Source: Gammaproteobacteria bacterium (lineage in GTDB: Bacteria; Pseudomonadota; Gammaproteobacteria; Xanthomonadales; SZUA-5). From it: 57,388 bases of DNA. The translations under genes and the position numbers were made by a program. The DNA lies in contig JAUIFV010000007.1 of NCBI GenBank assembly GCA_030430155.1, forward strand, positions 1 through 57,388, written 5' to 3'. This document shows, piece after piece, positions 27,126 through 35,942 of this stretch (the stretch's first letter is position 1; each line of letters starts with the position of its first letter). The notes under the pieces were generated by a model. It searched no databases. It had not been told where the DNA came from and saw nothing but the letters and a program-made list of their open reading frames with translations.

Positions 27126-29269
27126 TGCACGGCCTTGCTGCTGTCGTTCGGATCCACCTGGGCCGCCAACAGCGGGCCACCGATGGCGATGGCATCGCCG
27201 AGGATGCGCGCGGCTTCGGTGAGCAGCACGTCGGGACGCTCGTCCTCATCCTCATCATCGATCTCACTCACCGCTGCGCCCGGCTCGCCGGCGTTGAGGC
27301 CGTCGTCCAAGCGTGAAGGCGTAACGTGGGCGTCGCCCAAGGCCGCCCGCCGGGCATCACGCTCGGCTTGCTTGCGCTCGTCCTCGGCCCGCTCGCGCTG
27401 GCGAGTGGCCAGGTTCAGGGAAACCGACTTCTCCGCCCGCGCCTGCCGGTAATCCGCAATTTCCTCAAAGAACAGCTGCAGTTCCTCGTCGGCCGCGGCG
27501 CGCTTTTGGTGCCGTGCGGCCAGCGCTTCGGCCAGCGTTGCCACGGTGCTGAAGCGGCTGTAATTGACCGCCTCGATCTCCGTGTAGGGCAGCGCATTGT
27601 CGAAACTACTTTCGCCATATTCCTCGGCGTCCAGGGTGGTCGGGAAGGCCACATCCGGGACTACGCCCTTATGCTGGGTGGAACTGCCGTCAATGCGGAA
27701 GAACTGGGCGATGGTCATCTTCAGCTGACCGTATTTCGGGGTGTCGTTGTCGGCGATGTAGTCCAGATCGACCAGATTCTGCACCGTGCCCTTGCCGAAG
27801 GTGGTCTCACCGATCACCAGCCCGCGTCCGTAGTCCTGGATGGCCGCGGCAAAGATCTCCGATGCCGAGGCCGAAGCCCGGTTGACCAACACCGCCAGCG
27901 GACCGTCATAAACCACGCCACTGCGTCGGTCGCGCTCGATCTGCGTGCGCCCGGTGCTGTCGCGCACCTGTACCACCGGGCCGCTGTCGATGAACAACCC
28001 GGTCAGATCGGTGGCTTCGGCCAGCGAGCCGCCGCCGTTGTTGCGCAAATCGATGACCACGCCGTCGATCTTCTCGCTCTTGAGCTCCTTGAGCAGCTTG
28101 CTGACGTCGCGGGTGGAACTGCGGTAGTTGGCATCACCGCGCTGACGGGCGGCGAAATCCATGTAAAAGGTGGGCAGTTCAATCACGCCAATGCGGCGGG
28201 TCTGCTCATCCACCTCCACTTCAACAATCTTCTTCTGCGCGGCCTGTTCTTCCAGCGCCACCTTGTCGCGCTGCAGGGCAATCACGCTGGTCTCACCGCC
28301 GGAGAGAGAGGTCTTGGGTAGCACCTCCAGTCGCACCTCGGTGCCTTTGGGGCCGCGAATCAGATCAACCACATCGTCCAGACGCCAGCCAACCACATCG
28401 ACCACTTCGGCGCTGTCGGGCTGACCGACGCCAACGATCTTGTCGCCGACCTTGACCCGACCGTCCAGATCCAGAGGCCCGCCGGGTACGATGGTGCGGA
28501 CCATGGTGTACTCGCCTTCACGCTGCAGCACCGCGCCGATGCCCTCCAGCGACAGGCGCATGGAGATGGCGAAATTCTCACTGGCGCGCGGGCCCAGATA
28601 GCTTGTGTGCGGCTCGATCGCCATGGCGTAGGCGTTGAGGAAGGTCTGGAACACGTCTTCGCGGTCCAGTTGCTGCACCCGCACCAGGAAGTCGGCGTAG
28701 CGCTTGTCCAGCGTCTTGGCGATCTCCGCATCTTTCTTGCCGGCCAGGGTCAGTCGCAGCCAGTCATTCTTTACTCGCCGCCGCCACAGATCGTCAAGTT
28801 CCGCGGTGTTGCTGGCGTAGGGCGCATCCTCGCGGTCGTAGACATAGTCCTCGTCAACGGTGAAATCGAAGCCCTGCTTGACCAGGGCCCTAGCGTGTAC
28901 GGTGCGCTCCTGCACGCGCTTCAAATAGCGCTTGTAGATGGTGAAAGCCGCGCCCAGCGCCTTGGACTTGATGGCGTCGTCCAGAGTAGTTCGGTAGGGC
29001 TCGAATTCCTCTACATCGGAGGCCAGCAAGAACCACTTGTCGCCGTCCAGGGAATCCAGATAGCGCTCGAAGATCTCCGCGGACATGCGGTTGTCGAGGG
29101 CCTCGGATTTGTAATGTATGCGGGTCAGATGACGCATCGCCCAAATCGCCGCTTCGGCCTGGTCCCGGGTCGGTTCCAGATCACTCAGGCTGACCTGCTT
29201 GGGTTTGGCCTCGACGCTGCCGGCGAAGGCCAGGGCGAAAGCGACGATGAAGGTGGCAATGCGCGTCAT
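27122..29269 (-). CDS. prc: tail-specific periplasmic protease Prc (Tsp)
   Basis: S41A serine/lysine endopeptidase that processes envelope proteins and controls peptidoglycan hydrolases. The 715-residue precursor has a signal peptide (FIVAFALAFAGSVEA), an N-terminal helical domain, a PDZ domain at about 240-320 (VPGGPLDLDGRVKVGDKIVG) and the catalytic region RASASASEIFAAAIQDYG with Ser468, Asp479 and Lys493 in FGKGTVQ; the Ser-Lys spacing of 25 equals that of E. coli Tsp. A C-terminal helical extension follows. ATG at 29269 is 3 nt after the lipA stop. Its own TAG lies in a CTAG repeat element. Confidence 0.95.
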   Translation of the reverse strand: MTRIATFIVAFALAFAGSVEAKPKQVSLSDLEPTRDQAEAAIWAMRHLTRIHYKSEALDNRMSAEIFERYLDSLDGDKWFLLASDVEEFEPYRTTLDDAIKSKALGAAFTIYKRYLKRVQERTVHARALVKQGFDFTVDEDYVYDREDAPYASNTAELDDLWRRRVKNDWLRLTLAGKKDAEIAKTLDKRYADFLVRVQQLDREDVFQTFLNAYAMAIEPHTSYLGPRASENFAISMRLSLEGIGAVLQREGEYTMVRTIVPGGPLDLDGRVKVGDKIVGVGQPDSAEVVDVVGWRLDDVVDLIRGPKGTEVRLEVLPKTSLSGGETSVIALQRDKVALEEQAAQKKIVEVEVDEQTRRIGVIELPTFYMDFAARQRGDANYRSSTRDVSKLLKELKSEKIDGVVIDLRNNGGGSLAEATDLTGLFIDSGPVVQVRDSTGRTQIERDRRSGVVYDGPLAVLVNRASASASEIFAAAIQDYGRGLVIGETTFGKGTVQNLVDLDYIADNDTPKYGQLKMTIAQFFRIDGSSTQHKGVVPDVAFPTTLDAEEYGESSFDNALPYTEIEAVNYSRFSTVATLAEALAARHQKRAAADEELQLFFEEIADYRQARAEKSVSLNLATRQRERAEDERKQAERDARRAALGDAHVTPSRLDDGLNAGEPGAAVSEIDDEDEDERPDVLLTEAARILGDAIAIGGPLLAAQVDPNDSSKAVH

Positions 29270-29272
29270 ATC

Positions 29273-30286
29273 TTATTCCTCACCCGTGGGGTGGTTGAGA
29301 TCGATGGACCGATCAGCGGCCGCCGCCATGCGGTCGGCGTGGTAGGAGGATCGCACCAAAGGTGCACTGGCAACATGGCTGAAGCCCAGACGTTGCCCAA
29401 GTTCACCGAAATGATCGAATTCTTCCGGGGTCCAGTATCGTTTTACTGGATGATGGTGCGCGGTCGGCTGCAAATATTGTCCGATGGTCAGCATATCGAC
29501 ATCGTGAGCGCGCAGATCCGCCATCGCCTGCTCCACTTGCTCCGCGGTTTCGCCCAGGCCGAGCATGATTCCGGACTTGGTCGGCACCTTGGGGTGCATC
29601 GCCTTGAAGCGCTTGAGCAGGGTCAGCGACCAGTCGTAGTCGGCGCCAGGGCGGACTTCCAGATAGCGCTCACGGACCGTTTCCAGGTTGTGGTTGAACA
29701 CGTCCGGCGGCTCGGTGGCGAAAATCTGCAGCGCGCGCTCCATGCGGCCCTTGCCGCGAAAATCGGGGGTCAATACTTCGATGCGAATTTGCGGGCTAAG
29801 TTCCCGCGCGGCCTGGATGCAGGCCACGAAATGGGCCGCACCGCCGTCGCGCAGATCATCCCTATCGACTGAGGTGATCACCACATAGCGCAGCTGCATG
29901 TCGGCGATGGTACGCGCCAACCGGCCCGGCTCACCGGCATCCGGCGGCTGCGGCCGGCCATGGGCGACGTCGCAGAAGGCGCAGCGCCGGGTGCAGACCT
30001 CGCCGAGGATCATGAAAGTCGCAGTGCCATGGCTGAAGCACTCGTGGATGTTCGGACAGGAGGCTTCCTCGCAAACGGTGACCAAGCGCTCTGCGCGCAG
30101 CCGCGCCTTCAGCTTGGCGACGTGATTGCCGGCCGGCAGCTTGACCCGTATCCAGCTCGGTTTGCGCAGCAGCGGCGCGCTGGCATCGAAGGTGACCGGA
30201 TTGAGGCCGACCTTGTTTTCGCCCAGCTGCTTCTCGCCGGCAACGCGGGCGGGAATGATTCGGTTGGTGACCGGGGTTTGGCTCAT
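29273..30286 (-). CDS. lipA: lipoyl synthase LipA
   Basis: Radical-SAM enzyme that inserts two sulfurs into protein-bound octanoate. The 337-residue protein has both iron-sulfur cluster motifs: [12 protein letters not shown] (Cys72, 77, 83; auxiliary cluster) and CTRRCAFC (Cys98, 102, 105; radical-SAM cluster). The conserved C-terminal RSSYHAD supplies the Ser ligand. It lies downstream of lipB across 88 bp and 3 nt upstream of prc, so prc probably shares its transcript. Confidence 0.97.
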   Translation of the reverse strand: MSQTPVTNRIIPARVAGEKQLGENKVGLNPVTFDASAPLLRKPSWIRVKLPAGNHVAKLKARLRAERLVTVCEEASCPNIHECFSHGTATFMILGEVCTRRCAFCDVAHGRPQPPDAGEPGRLARTIADMQLRYVVITSVDRDDLRDGGAAHFVACIQAARELSPQIRIEVLTPDFRGKGRMERALQIFATEPPDVFNHNLETVRERYLEVRPGADYDWSLTLLKRFKAMHPKVPTKSGIMLGLGETAEQVEQAMADLRAHDVDMLTIGQYLQPTAHHHPVKRYWTPEEFDHFGELGQRLGFSHVASAPLVRSSYHADRMAAAADRSIDLNHPTGEE

Positions 30287-30374
30287 CGTTAATCAATACC
30301 TTATTCGTCGTCGATGGTACAGGGCAGTTCGATGGCTTGCCCGTGACAGAAGTTGACCCGTTACTCGAACGGCA

Positions 30375-31037
30375 TCAATCGAGTGGCAACGCCGCGCCGG
30401 CCGCGGTCCATTCCGCGAATCCCAGCTGCTCGGCCAAATGCGGCAGCAGCGCCGCAGCCACCGCTGGCAACTCGCCAGGCCCGCCTAGAGTCGATACCTG
30501 AGTGATTTGCAGCCCGGTGAAGCCGCAGGGGTTGATGCGCTGGTAGGGACTTAAGTCCATCGCCACGTTGAAAGCCAGACCGTGGAAGCTGCAGCCACGG
30601 CGCACGCGCAGGCCCAGCGCCATGATCTTGTGCCCCTCGACATAGACGCCCGGAGCGCCCTGACGGCGCGCGGCGACGATGTTCCACTGCGCCAGGGTGT
30701 CGATCACCGCCTGCTCCAGGCGCTGCACCAGTTCGCGTACGCCGATTCCCAGCCGGCGCAGATCGAGCAGCGGATAGACCACCAGCTGTCCGGGCCCGTG
30801 GTAGGTGATCTGGCCGCCGCGGTCCACCTGAACCACCGGAATCTCGCCCGGTGCCAGCAGGTGCTCGGCCTTGCCGGCCTGACCTTGGGTGAATACCGGA
30901 TCGTGTTCGACCAGCCACAGCTGATCCGGGCTTTGCCCATCGCGCTCATCGGTATAGCGACTCATCGCCCGCCATACCGGCACATACTCGCGGCGACCCA
31001 GCTCCACCACCTGCAGTGGCGCAACGGCCTCGTTCAC
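30375..31037 (-). CDS. lipB: octanoyl-ACP:protein N-octanoyltransferase LipB
   Basis: Transfers octanoate from ACP to lipoyl domains; LipA acts next. From GTG at 31037 the product has 220 residues (E. coli about 213). Visible are [18 protein letters not shown], the catalytic Lys137 in [11 protein letters not shown] and Cys171 in [13 protein letters not shown]. The GTG overlaps the ybeD stop as GTGA, which decides the start. Confidence 0.95.
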   Translation of the reverse strand: MNEAVAPLQVVELGRREYVPVWRAMSRYTDERDGQSPDQLWLVEHDPVFTQGQAGKAEHLLAPGEIPVVQVDRGGQITYHGPGQLVVYPLLDLRRLGIGVRELVQRLEQAVIDTLAQWNIVAARRQGAPGVYVEGHKIMALGLRVRRGCSFHGLAFNVAMDLSPYQRINPCGFTGLQITQVSTLGGPGELPAVAAALLPHLAEQLGFAEWTAAGAALPLD

Positions 31038-31306
31038 AGCTTGAAGCGGATCCCCTGAACGCTGGACAAGGCCGCATAGAGCGCCTCCAGCTGCGCTCTG
31101 TCCTCGACCCACAGCGGAACCCGGACCGCCTGCCAACGGCCGCCGCTGGAAGCGCGCACGCTGACCGCGGTGGCGGTGCGCTTGCCGCCGGCACTGATCA
31201 GCGTTTGTTCCACCTGCTCTGGGAACAGCGCGCCTGCCGGACCGAAGGCGACCAGCGGAATCTCACAGGGAAAGCTGAATCCCGACTCTGGGGGCTGCTC
31301 ACTCAC
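31034..31306 (-). CDS. ybeD: YbeD/DUF493 family protein
   Basis: A 90-residue ACT-like alpha/beta protein of the DUF493 family, found in the same dacA-ybeD-lipB order in E. coli. Recognisable stretches are [11 protein letters not shown] near the start, then [22 protein letters not shown] broken by short loops, and the terminal VQGIRFKL. The GTG start at 31306 overlaps the dacA stop as GTGA. The function is not settled; regulation of lipoate metabolism has been suggested for the family. Confidence 0.88.
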   Translation of the reverse strand: MSEQPPESGFSFPCEIPLVAFGPAGALFPEQVEQTLISAGGKRTATAVSVRASSGGRWQAVRVPLWVEDRAQLEALYAALSSVQGIRFKL

Positions 31307-32478
31307 GCGTCGTCCTCGAACCACAGCCAGAAAGCGTCGTAGGTACGAGACCACCAGCCGGCCTCGCCCGCGTCCTCCAACAGCAGCAGATCACGCTCGG
31401 CCAGATCCTTGCCGTCCAGGGTCACCCGCAGCTTACCGATCACCTGGCCCTTGGCCAGCGGCGCGACCAGATAGCGGGGCAGATCCATGGTCGCCTCCAG
31501 CCGCTCGTAGCTGGCCCGCGGTACCACCAGATCCAGGGCATTGGCCAGACCCACACCGACCTGTTCGCTTTGCCCCTTCCACAACGGCAGCTGAGCCAGC
31601 GCCTGCTCGGCCAGATAAAGCCGATGAGTCTCAAAAAAGCGGAATCCGTAGTTGAGCAGCGCCTGGCTCTGCCGGGCCCGCGATTCCTCCGACGCCGAGC
31701 CCAGCACTACAGCGATCAAACGGGCATCGCCGCGTTTGGCCGAGCTGAGCAAACAGTATCCGGCGGACTGCGTGTGGCCGGTCTTGATGCCGTCAACCGT
31801 GTCGTCGCGACCGAGCAACGCGTTGCGGTTGTACTGACGGATCTCGTTGTAGGTGAATTCGCGTATTGCATACCAGGCGTAGTACTGCGGGAAGTCCGCA
31901 ATCATCGCCCGAGCCAGCGCGGCGATATCGCGCGCCGTGCTGTAGTGCTCTTCCCCAGGCAACCCCGGCGCGTTGGTGAAGTGGGTGTTGCTCAACCCCA
32001 GACGCTGGGCCTGGGCATTCATCATCCCCACGAACGCCTCTTCGCTGCCGGCGATGTGCTCGGCCAGGGCCACTGTGGCATCGTTGCCGGACTGCACGAT
32101 GACGCCCAGCAGCAGCTCCTCGACGCTGACGTCCGAGCCCACCTTGGCGAACATCCGCGAACCACCCAAGCCCCGCTCCCAGGCGTTCTGGCTGATCCGC
32201 ACCTGCTCATCCAGGGCCAGGCGGCCAGCGGCCAGTTCGCTGAAGACCACGTAGGCTGCCATCACCTTGGTGATGCTGGCCGGCTCGGCACGCTCGTCAG
32301 GATTCTGTGCGGCGAGCACCTGACCGGTGACGAAATCGACCAAAATCGTGGACTTGACCTCGAACTCGGGCGCCGGCGGCAGCGGCGCGGGCACCGCCTG
32401 TGGCGCGGCCGGTTGGGGCACTGGCGATTGCGCGTGGGCAACCGAGCACAGGCAGAGCAGTAGAGCCATCAAACGCAT
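31303..32478 (-). CDS. dacA: D-alanyl-D-alanine carboxypeptidase DacA (PBP5/6 type)
   Basis: Periplasmic low-molecular-mass penicillin-binding protein that trims the terminal D-Ala from pentapeptides. The 391-residue precursor has a signal peptide (LMALLLCLCSVAHA), a Pro/Ala-rich linker, SITK (Ser68-Lys71), SGN (130-132) and KTG (232-234), a C-terminal beta domain and a final amphipathic helix ([17 protein letters not shown]) for membrane attachment. AAGGA precedes ATG at 32478. The 328-bp upstream gap holds the GGGCCCA repeat. Confidence 0.95.
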   Translation of the reverse strand: MRLMALLLCLCSVAHAQSPVPQPAAPQAVPAPLPPAPEFEVKSTILVDFVTGQVLAAQNPDERAEPASITKVMAAYVVFSELAAGRLALDEQVRISQNAWERGLGGSRMFAKVGSDVSVEELLLGVIVQSGNDATVALAEHIAGSEEAFVGMMNAQAQRLGLSNTHFTNAPGLPGEEHYSTARDIAALARAMIADFPQYYAWYAIREFTYNEIRQYNRNALLGRDDTVDGIKTGHTQSAGYCLLSSAKRGDARLIAVVLGSASEESRARQSQALLNYGFRFFETHRLYLAEQALAQLPLWKGQSEQVGVGLANALDLVVPRASYERLEATMDLPRYLVAPLAKGQVIGKLRVTLDGKDLAERDLLLLEDAGEAGWWSRTYDAFWLWFEDDA

Positions 32479-32706
32479 TGAAAAACGTCCTTGTAAGCAG
32501 TTCGACGCCGTCGAGCGGCGGTCCGGCTCGACGAACGCGGGAACGGGTACGCGTTGCGAAGGTGTAACAAAGTGCGGCTGAACCGATGGTAGCGCCTGGG
32601 CGGCGCGGCATCCTAAGCCCAGCTGAAGCGGCGCGCATTCTACGCTAGCTCAGGCGTCGGCAGGGACACGGTATGGGGCGAGGCTGAGGCGATGGCATTG
32701 TTTTTT

Positions 32707-32803
32707 GAGGGCCCAGGGCCCAGGGCTCAGGGCCCAGAAGAGCTGAGGTCCCCGCGCAATTGATCTTCTGGGCCCTGGGCCCTGGATCCTGGGCCCTGCG
32801 GCG
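32707..32803. repeat. GGGCCCA-type inverted repeat between rlpA and dacA
   Basis: The left arm has GGGCCCA-type heptads (about 32709-32742) and the right arm the complementary TGGGCCC heptads (about 32764-32798), separated by roughly 20 bp. The arms can pair over about 35 bp with a few mismatches. It begins 4 bp past the rlpA stop. The rest of the 32479-32706 gap shows no gene. Confidence 0.8.
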
Positions 32804-32806
32804 CAG

Positions 32807-33673
32807 CTACTGCTGCGCGGCGGCAGGCACCCGCATCGCCGGCGGCAGTCCCAGCCGCAGCAGTTCCTGATCGATACGCCGCACTTCCGCCTCGTCTGCT
32901 ATCGGCCCGATGCGCACCCGGTACACGCGCATGCCGTTGGAGCGGCTGCGCACCACTTTGATATCGCGCAGCCCGGCGGCGTGCAGACGCACCGACAGCG
33001 CCTTGGCGTTTTTCTTTTCAGAGAAGGCGCCGACCTGCAGATAGCTGCCCGGCGGCGGTCGATCGGCCGGCTGCGTCGGTTTGGCCAGCGGCTCGCCCTC
33101 GGCGCTGAGCGCCACCACTTCCACTGGCGCCGTGCCGGTGACGTGGACACCGAGCTTGACCGCCGCTGCGTAGGACAGATCGATGATCCGGTCGCCGACG
33201 AAGGGACCACGATCATTGACCCGCACGACCACGCTACGGCCGTTGCTCAAGTTGGTCACCCGAGCAAAGGTGGGCAGCGGCAGTGACTTGTGCGCCGCGG
33301 TGAAGGCGAACATGTCGTAGGGCTCGCGATTGGAGGTCAGGCGGCCGTGGAATTTGGTGCCATACCAGGAGGCGGTGCCGCGCTCGCGGTAGCCGCTAGC
33401 ACTGTCCATCACGTAGTAGCGTTTGCCCAGCACCACGTAGGGCGAGTGATTGCCATAGCGGCTGCGCGGCTCGGCGCGGACTACCGGCTCCGGGATCTGA
33501 TCGACATCGAAAGGCACCGCAGGCGGGCCGTCCAACGGCTCGTACTGCGGCTTGCCATTGCCGCCCTTGGTAGCGCCTTTGCCGCCGCAGGCGGCGAGCA
33601 GCAGCGGCAGCAGTACGCAGAGGGCGATGGCGCGCCAGTAAAAACCCTGGCCAGAGACGGTCATCAACGACAC
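32807..33673 (-). CDS. rlpA: septal ring lytic transglycosylase RlpA
   Basis: Outer-membrane lipoprotein cleaving peptide-free (denuded) glycan strands at the septum in characterised homologues. A lipobox LLLAAC gives the lipidated Cys. A double-psi beta-barrel with GTASWYGTKFHGRLTSNREPYD (split by loops), DMFAFTAAHKSLPLPTFARV and VRVNDRGPF carries the catalytic site; a C-terminal SPOR domain starts near YLQVGAFSEKKNA. Start is GTG 33673 or, three codons in, ATG 33664; the choice is open. It sits 3 nt after mltB. Confidence 0.92.
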   Translation of the reverse strand: MSLMTVSGQGFYWRAIALCVLLPLLLAACGGKGATKGGNGKPQYEPLDGPPAVPFDVDQIPEPVVRAEPRSRYGNHSPYVVLGKRYYVMDSASGYRERGTASWYGTKFHGRLTSNREPYDMFAFTAAHKSLPLPTFARVTNLSNGRSVVVRVNDRGPFVGDRIIDLSYAAAVKLGVHVTGTAPVEVVALSAEGEPLAKPTQPADRPPPGSYLQVGAFSEKKNAKALSVRLHAAGLRDIKVVRSRSNGMRVYRVRIGPIADEAEVRRIDQELLRLGLPPAMRVPAAAQQ

Positions 33674-33676
33674 CGA

Positions 33677-34732
33677 CTACTGGGCAGCACTGACAGCGGC
33701 TTGGGCGGCGCGAACCTGATCGGCTATCGCCGCGGCCAGCTGGGTCACCGCCATCGCATACATCGGCGAACGGTTGTAGGTAGTGATCACGCGGAAGTTT
33801 TCGAAGGTGGCGAAGTGCTCGCTGCCCGCTGCGCCTTGCAAAGTCAGCAGCGCGCTGGCGCGGTCGGGATCGAGCACATCCTCGGGCTGATAGCCCCACT
33901 CCACCAGCTGCGATAGCGGATACACCGGCTGCGCGCCATCCCAACCGATCTCACGCGCCCCGGGAATGGGGTTGAGGCGCATGCTGATCGGGCCGTCGCG
34001 CTCCCAGCCGTGCTCGACCAGATAGTTGGCAATGGAGGCGCAAATATCGCGCTCCGACCCCCACAGGTCGATACGCCCGTCCTGGTCGTCGTCCACCGCC
34101 CAGGTGGCGTAGCTCGTGGGCATGAACTGACCCCAGCCCATCGCCCCGGCGTAGGAGCCTTTGACCTCATTGAGCGCCAGCGCCACACCGCGCTCGTTGG
34201 GCAGGCCGATGAAGCGCTTGAGTTCACCAGTGAAATAGGCCGACCGCGGCGGGTAGTAGAAGGCCAGCGTGGTCAGCGCATCGAGCACCTTGTAGCTGCC
34301 GGTGATGCGCCCGTAGAAGGTCTCCACGCCGATGATGGCGACGATGATTTCGGCTGGCACGCCATAGTCAGCCGACACCCGGGTCAACAGCTCGGCGTGC
34401 TGCAGGTAGAAGTCGCGGCCGCCGTCGATGCGCTTATCGGTCATGAAAATGGGTCGGTAGTCGGCCCAGCTCTTGGTCTTCTCGGCCGGCCGGGTCATCG
34501 CCTTGATGATGCTGTTCTGGTACTCGGCCTGATCGAGCAGGGCGAGGATGCGCTGCTGCGCCGCGGCGTCATCCGGCGCCATCTCGGCGGCGAAGGCGCG
34601 CATGCCCGGATGCTTCTCGGCCGGTTTGGTGTTGGCCGCCGCACTGGCGCTGGCCAGCACGCAGCACAGCGCGGCCAGGGTCGGCATCAAGCGCCGCATT
34701 GCGCACACGAAACAGGTGTAGTGATCAACCAT
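33677..34732 (-). CDS. mltB: lytic murein transglycosylase MltB-type
   Basis: Exported lytic transglycosylase of the SLT_2/MltB family that cuts MurNAc-GlcNAc bonds with 1,6-anhydro ends. The 351-residue product has the catalytic Glu in IIGVETFYGRITGSY, the family block SYAGAMGWGQFMPTSY and DLWGSERDICASIANYL. The N-terminus is hydrophobic after MRRLMPTLAALCC with Ala-rich signal-peptidase context and no convincing lipobox, so it may be soluble like Slt35 derivatives. Start ATG 34732; an in-frame ATG at 34699 would also give a good signal peptide. Confidence 0.9.
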   Translation of the reverse strand: MVDHYTCFVCAMRRLMPTLAALCCVLASASAAANTKPAEKHPGMRAFAAEMAPDDAAAQQRILALLDQAEYQNSIIKAMTRPAEKTKSWADYRPIFMTDKRIDGGRDFYLQHAELLTRVSADYGVPAEIIVAIIGVETFYGRITGSYKVLDALTTLAFYYPPRSAYFTGELKRFIGLPNERGVALALNEVKGSYAGAMGWGQFMPTSYATWAVDDDQDGRIDLWGSERDICASIANYLVEHGWERDGPISMRLNPIPGAREIGWDGAQPVYPLSQLVEWGYQPEDVLDPDRASALLTLQGAAGSEHFATFENFRVITTYNRSPMYAMAVTQLAAAIADQVRAAQAAVSAAQ

Positions 34733-34838
34733 TCAACGGATCCGAAGCTCATCAACAAAACCGCGCCAGATGCTACACGAGCGCGGTGAAAATAAAGCTG
34801 ACCGGTTCAGCACATCCAATTGCGCGGCCAGGGAGTCC

Positions 34839-35942
34839 CTATCCAACCAAGCGCCGGTGCACATGTACCGACTGAATCATTCCAAACCCGGCCAGCAGCA
34901 CCACCGCGGCGGTGCCGCCATAGCTGACAAAGGGCAGCGGCACGCCGACCACCGGCAGTACGCCACTGATCATCCCGGCGTTGACCAGCACATAAAGGAA
35001 ATAGCCCAACGCAAGCGCTCCGGCCAGCAGTCGTGAGTAGGTCTCCCGCGCCTGCATGGCGATATACAGGCTGCGCGCCACCACCGCCAAATAGAGCAGG
35101 AACAGGGCCAGTACGCCGATCCAACCGAATTCCTCGCCGTAGACCGCCAAGATAAAGTCGGTATGGCGCTCGGGCAGGAAGTCCAACTGTGATTGCGTGC
35201 CCTGCAGATAGCCCTTGCCCAAAAAGCCCCCGGAGCCCACCGCAATCTCCGACTGCAGGATGTGCCAGCCCGCGCCGAGCGGGTCGGCGCCCGGATCGAT
35301 CAGGGTCAGCACCCGCTGACGCTGATAGTCGTGCATGAAATGCCACATCACCGGCAGGCTGGCCAGACCCAGCACCACACCCGCGGCGATCAGCTTCCAG
35401 GACAGTCCGGCGAGGAAGATCACGAAGCCGCCGGATGCGACCACCAGCAGCGCGGTACCCAAATCGGGCTGTTCGGCGATCAACAGCGCCGGGATTCCCA
35501 CAAGCACAGCGCAGCTGAGAAAATCGCGGAAGCTCAGCGGCAGCACGCGATTGTGCAGATAGGCTGCCAGCGTCATTGGCACCGCCAGCTTGAGGATCTC
35601 CGATGGCTGGAAGCGCAGCATGCCCAGGTCCAGCCAGCGCTGCGCGCCCTTGCCTTCACCGAACAAGGCCACCGCCACCAGCAGCACCACGCCGAGCAGA
35701 TAGGCCCAGCCGCTCCAGCGTCGCAGCGCCGCCGGCGGGATACGCGACAGCACCAGCATGATCATCAAGCCGATGCCCAACCGCACGCCCTGACGCAGCA
35801 CCAGCCCCAGATCCTTGCCGCCGGCGCTGTAAAGCACCAGCAACCCGACCACGCAGGTCAGCAGCAAGAGCAGGGTCAACGGTGGATCCATCAGCGCCCG
35901 ACGCTGCCATCGCGCCCACAAAGTGGCCGGTTCAGCCCGCAT
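34839..35942 (-). CDS. rodA: SEDS peptidoglycan glycosyltransferase RodA (MrdB)
   Basis: Polytopic polymerase of the elongasome, partner of PBP2. From ATG at 35942 the product has 367 residues (E. coli 370) with about ten membrane segments, GAQRWLDLGMLRFQPSEILKL (interrupted by loops in the family model), EQPDLGTALLV, FLPERHTDFILAVYGEEFGW and SGVLPVVGVPLPFVSYGGTA. The ATG overlaps the mrdA stop by 11 nt. Confidence 0.96.
   Translation of the reverse strand: MRAEPATLWARWQRRALMDPPLTLLLLLTCVVGLLVLYSAGGKDLGLVLRQGVRLGIGLMIMLVLSRIPPAALRRWSGWAYLLGVVLLVAVALFGEGKGAQRWLDLGMLRFQPSEILKLAVPMTLAAYLHNRVLPLSFRDFLSCAVLVGIPALLIAEQPDLGTALLVVASGGFVIFLAGLSWKLIAAGVVLGLASLPVMWHFMHDYQRQRVLTLIDPGADPLGAGWHILQSEIAVGSGGFLGKGYLQGTQSQLDFLPERHTDFILAVYGEEFGWIGVLALFLLYLAVVARSLYIAMQARETYSRLLAGALALGYFLYVLVNAGMISGVLPVVGVPLPFVSYGGTAAVVLLAGFGMIQSVHVHRRLVG

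Noticed and set aside
32701-32806. The GGGCCC inverted repeat as an ordinary rho-independent terminator of rlpA
   Set aside because: The arms are long and imperfect, and no T-tract follows on the minus strand (it reads A-rich there).
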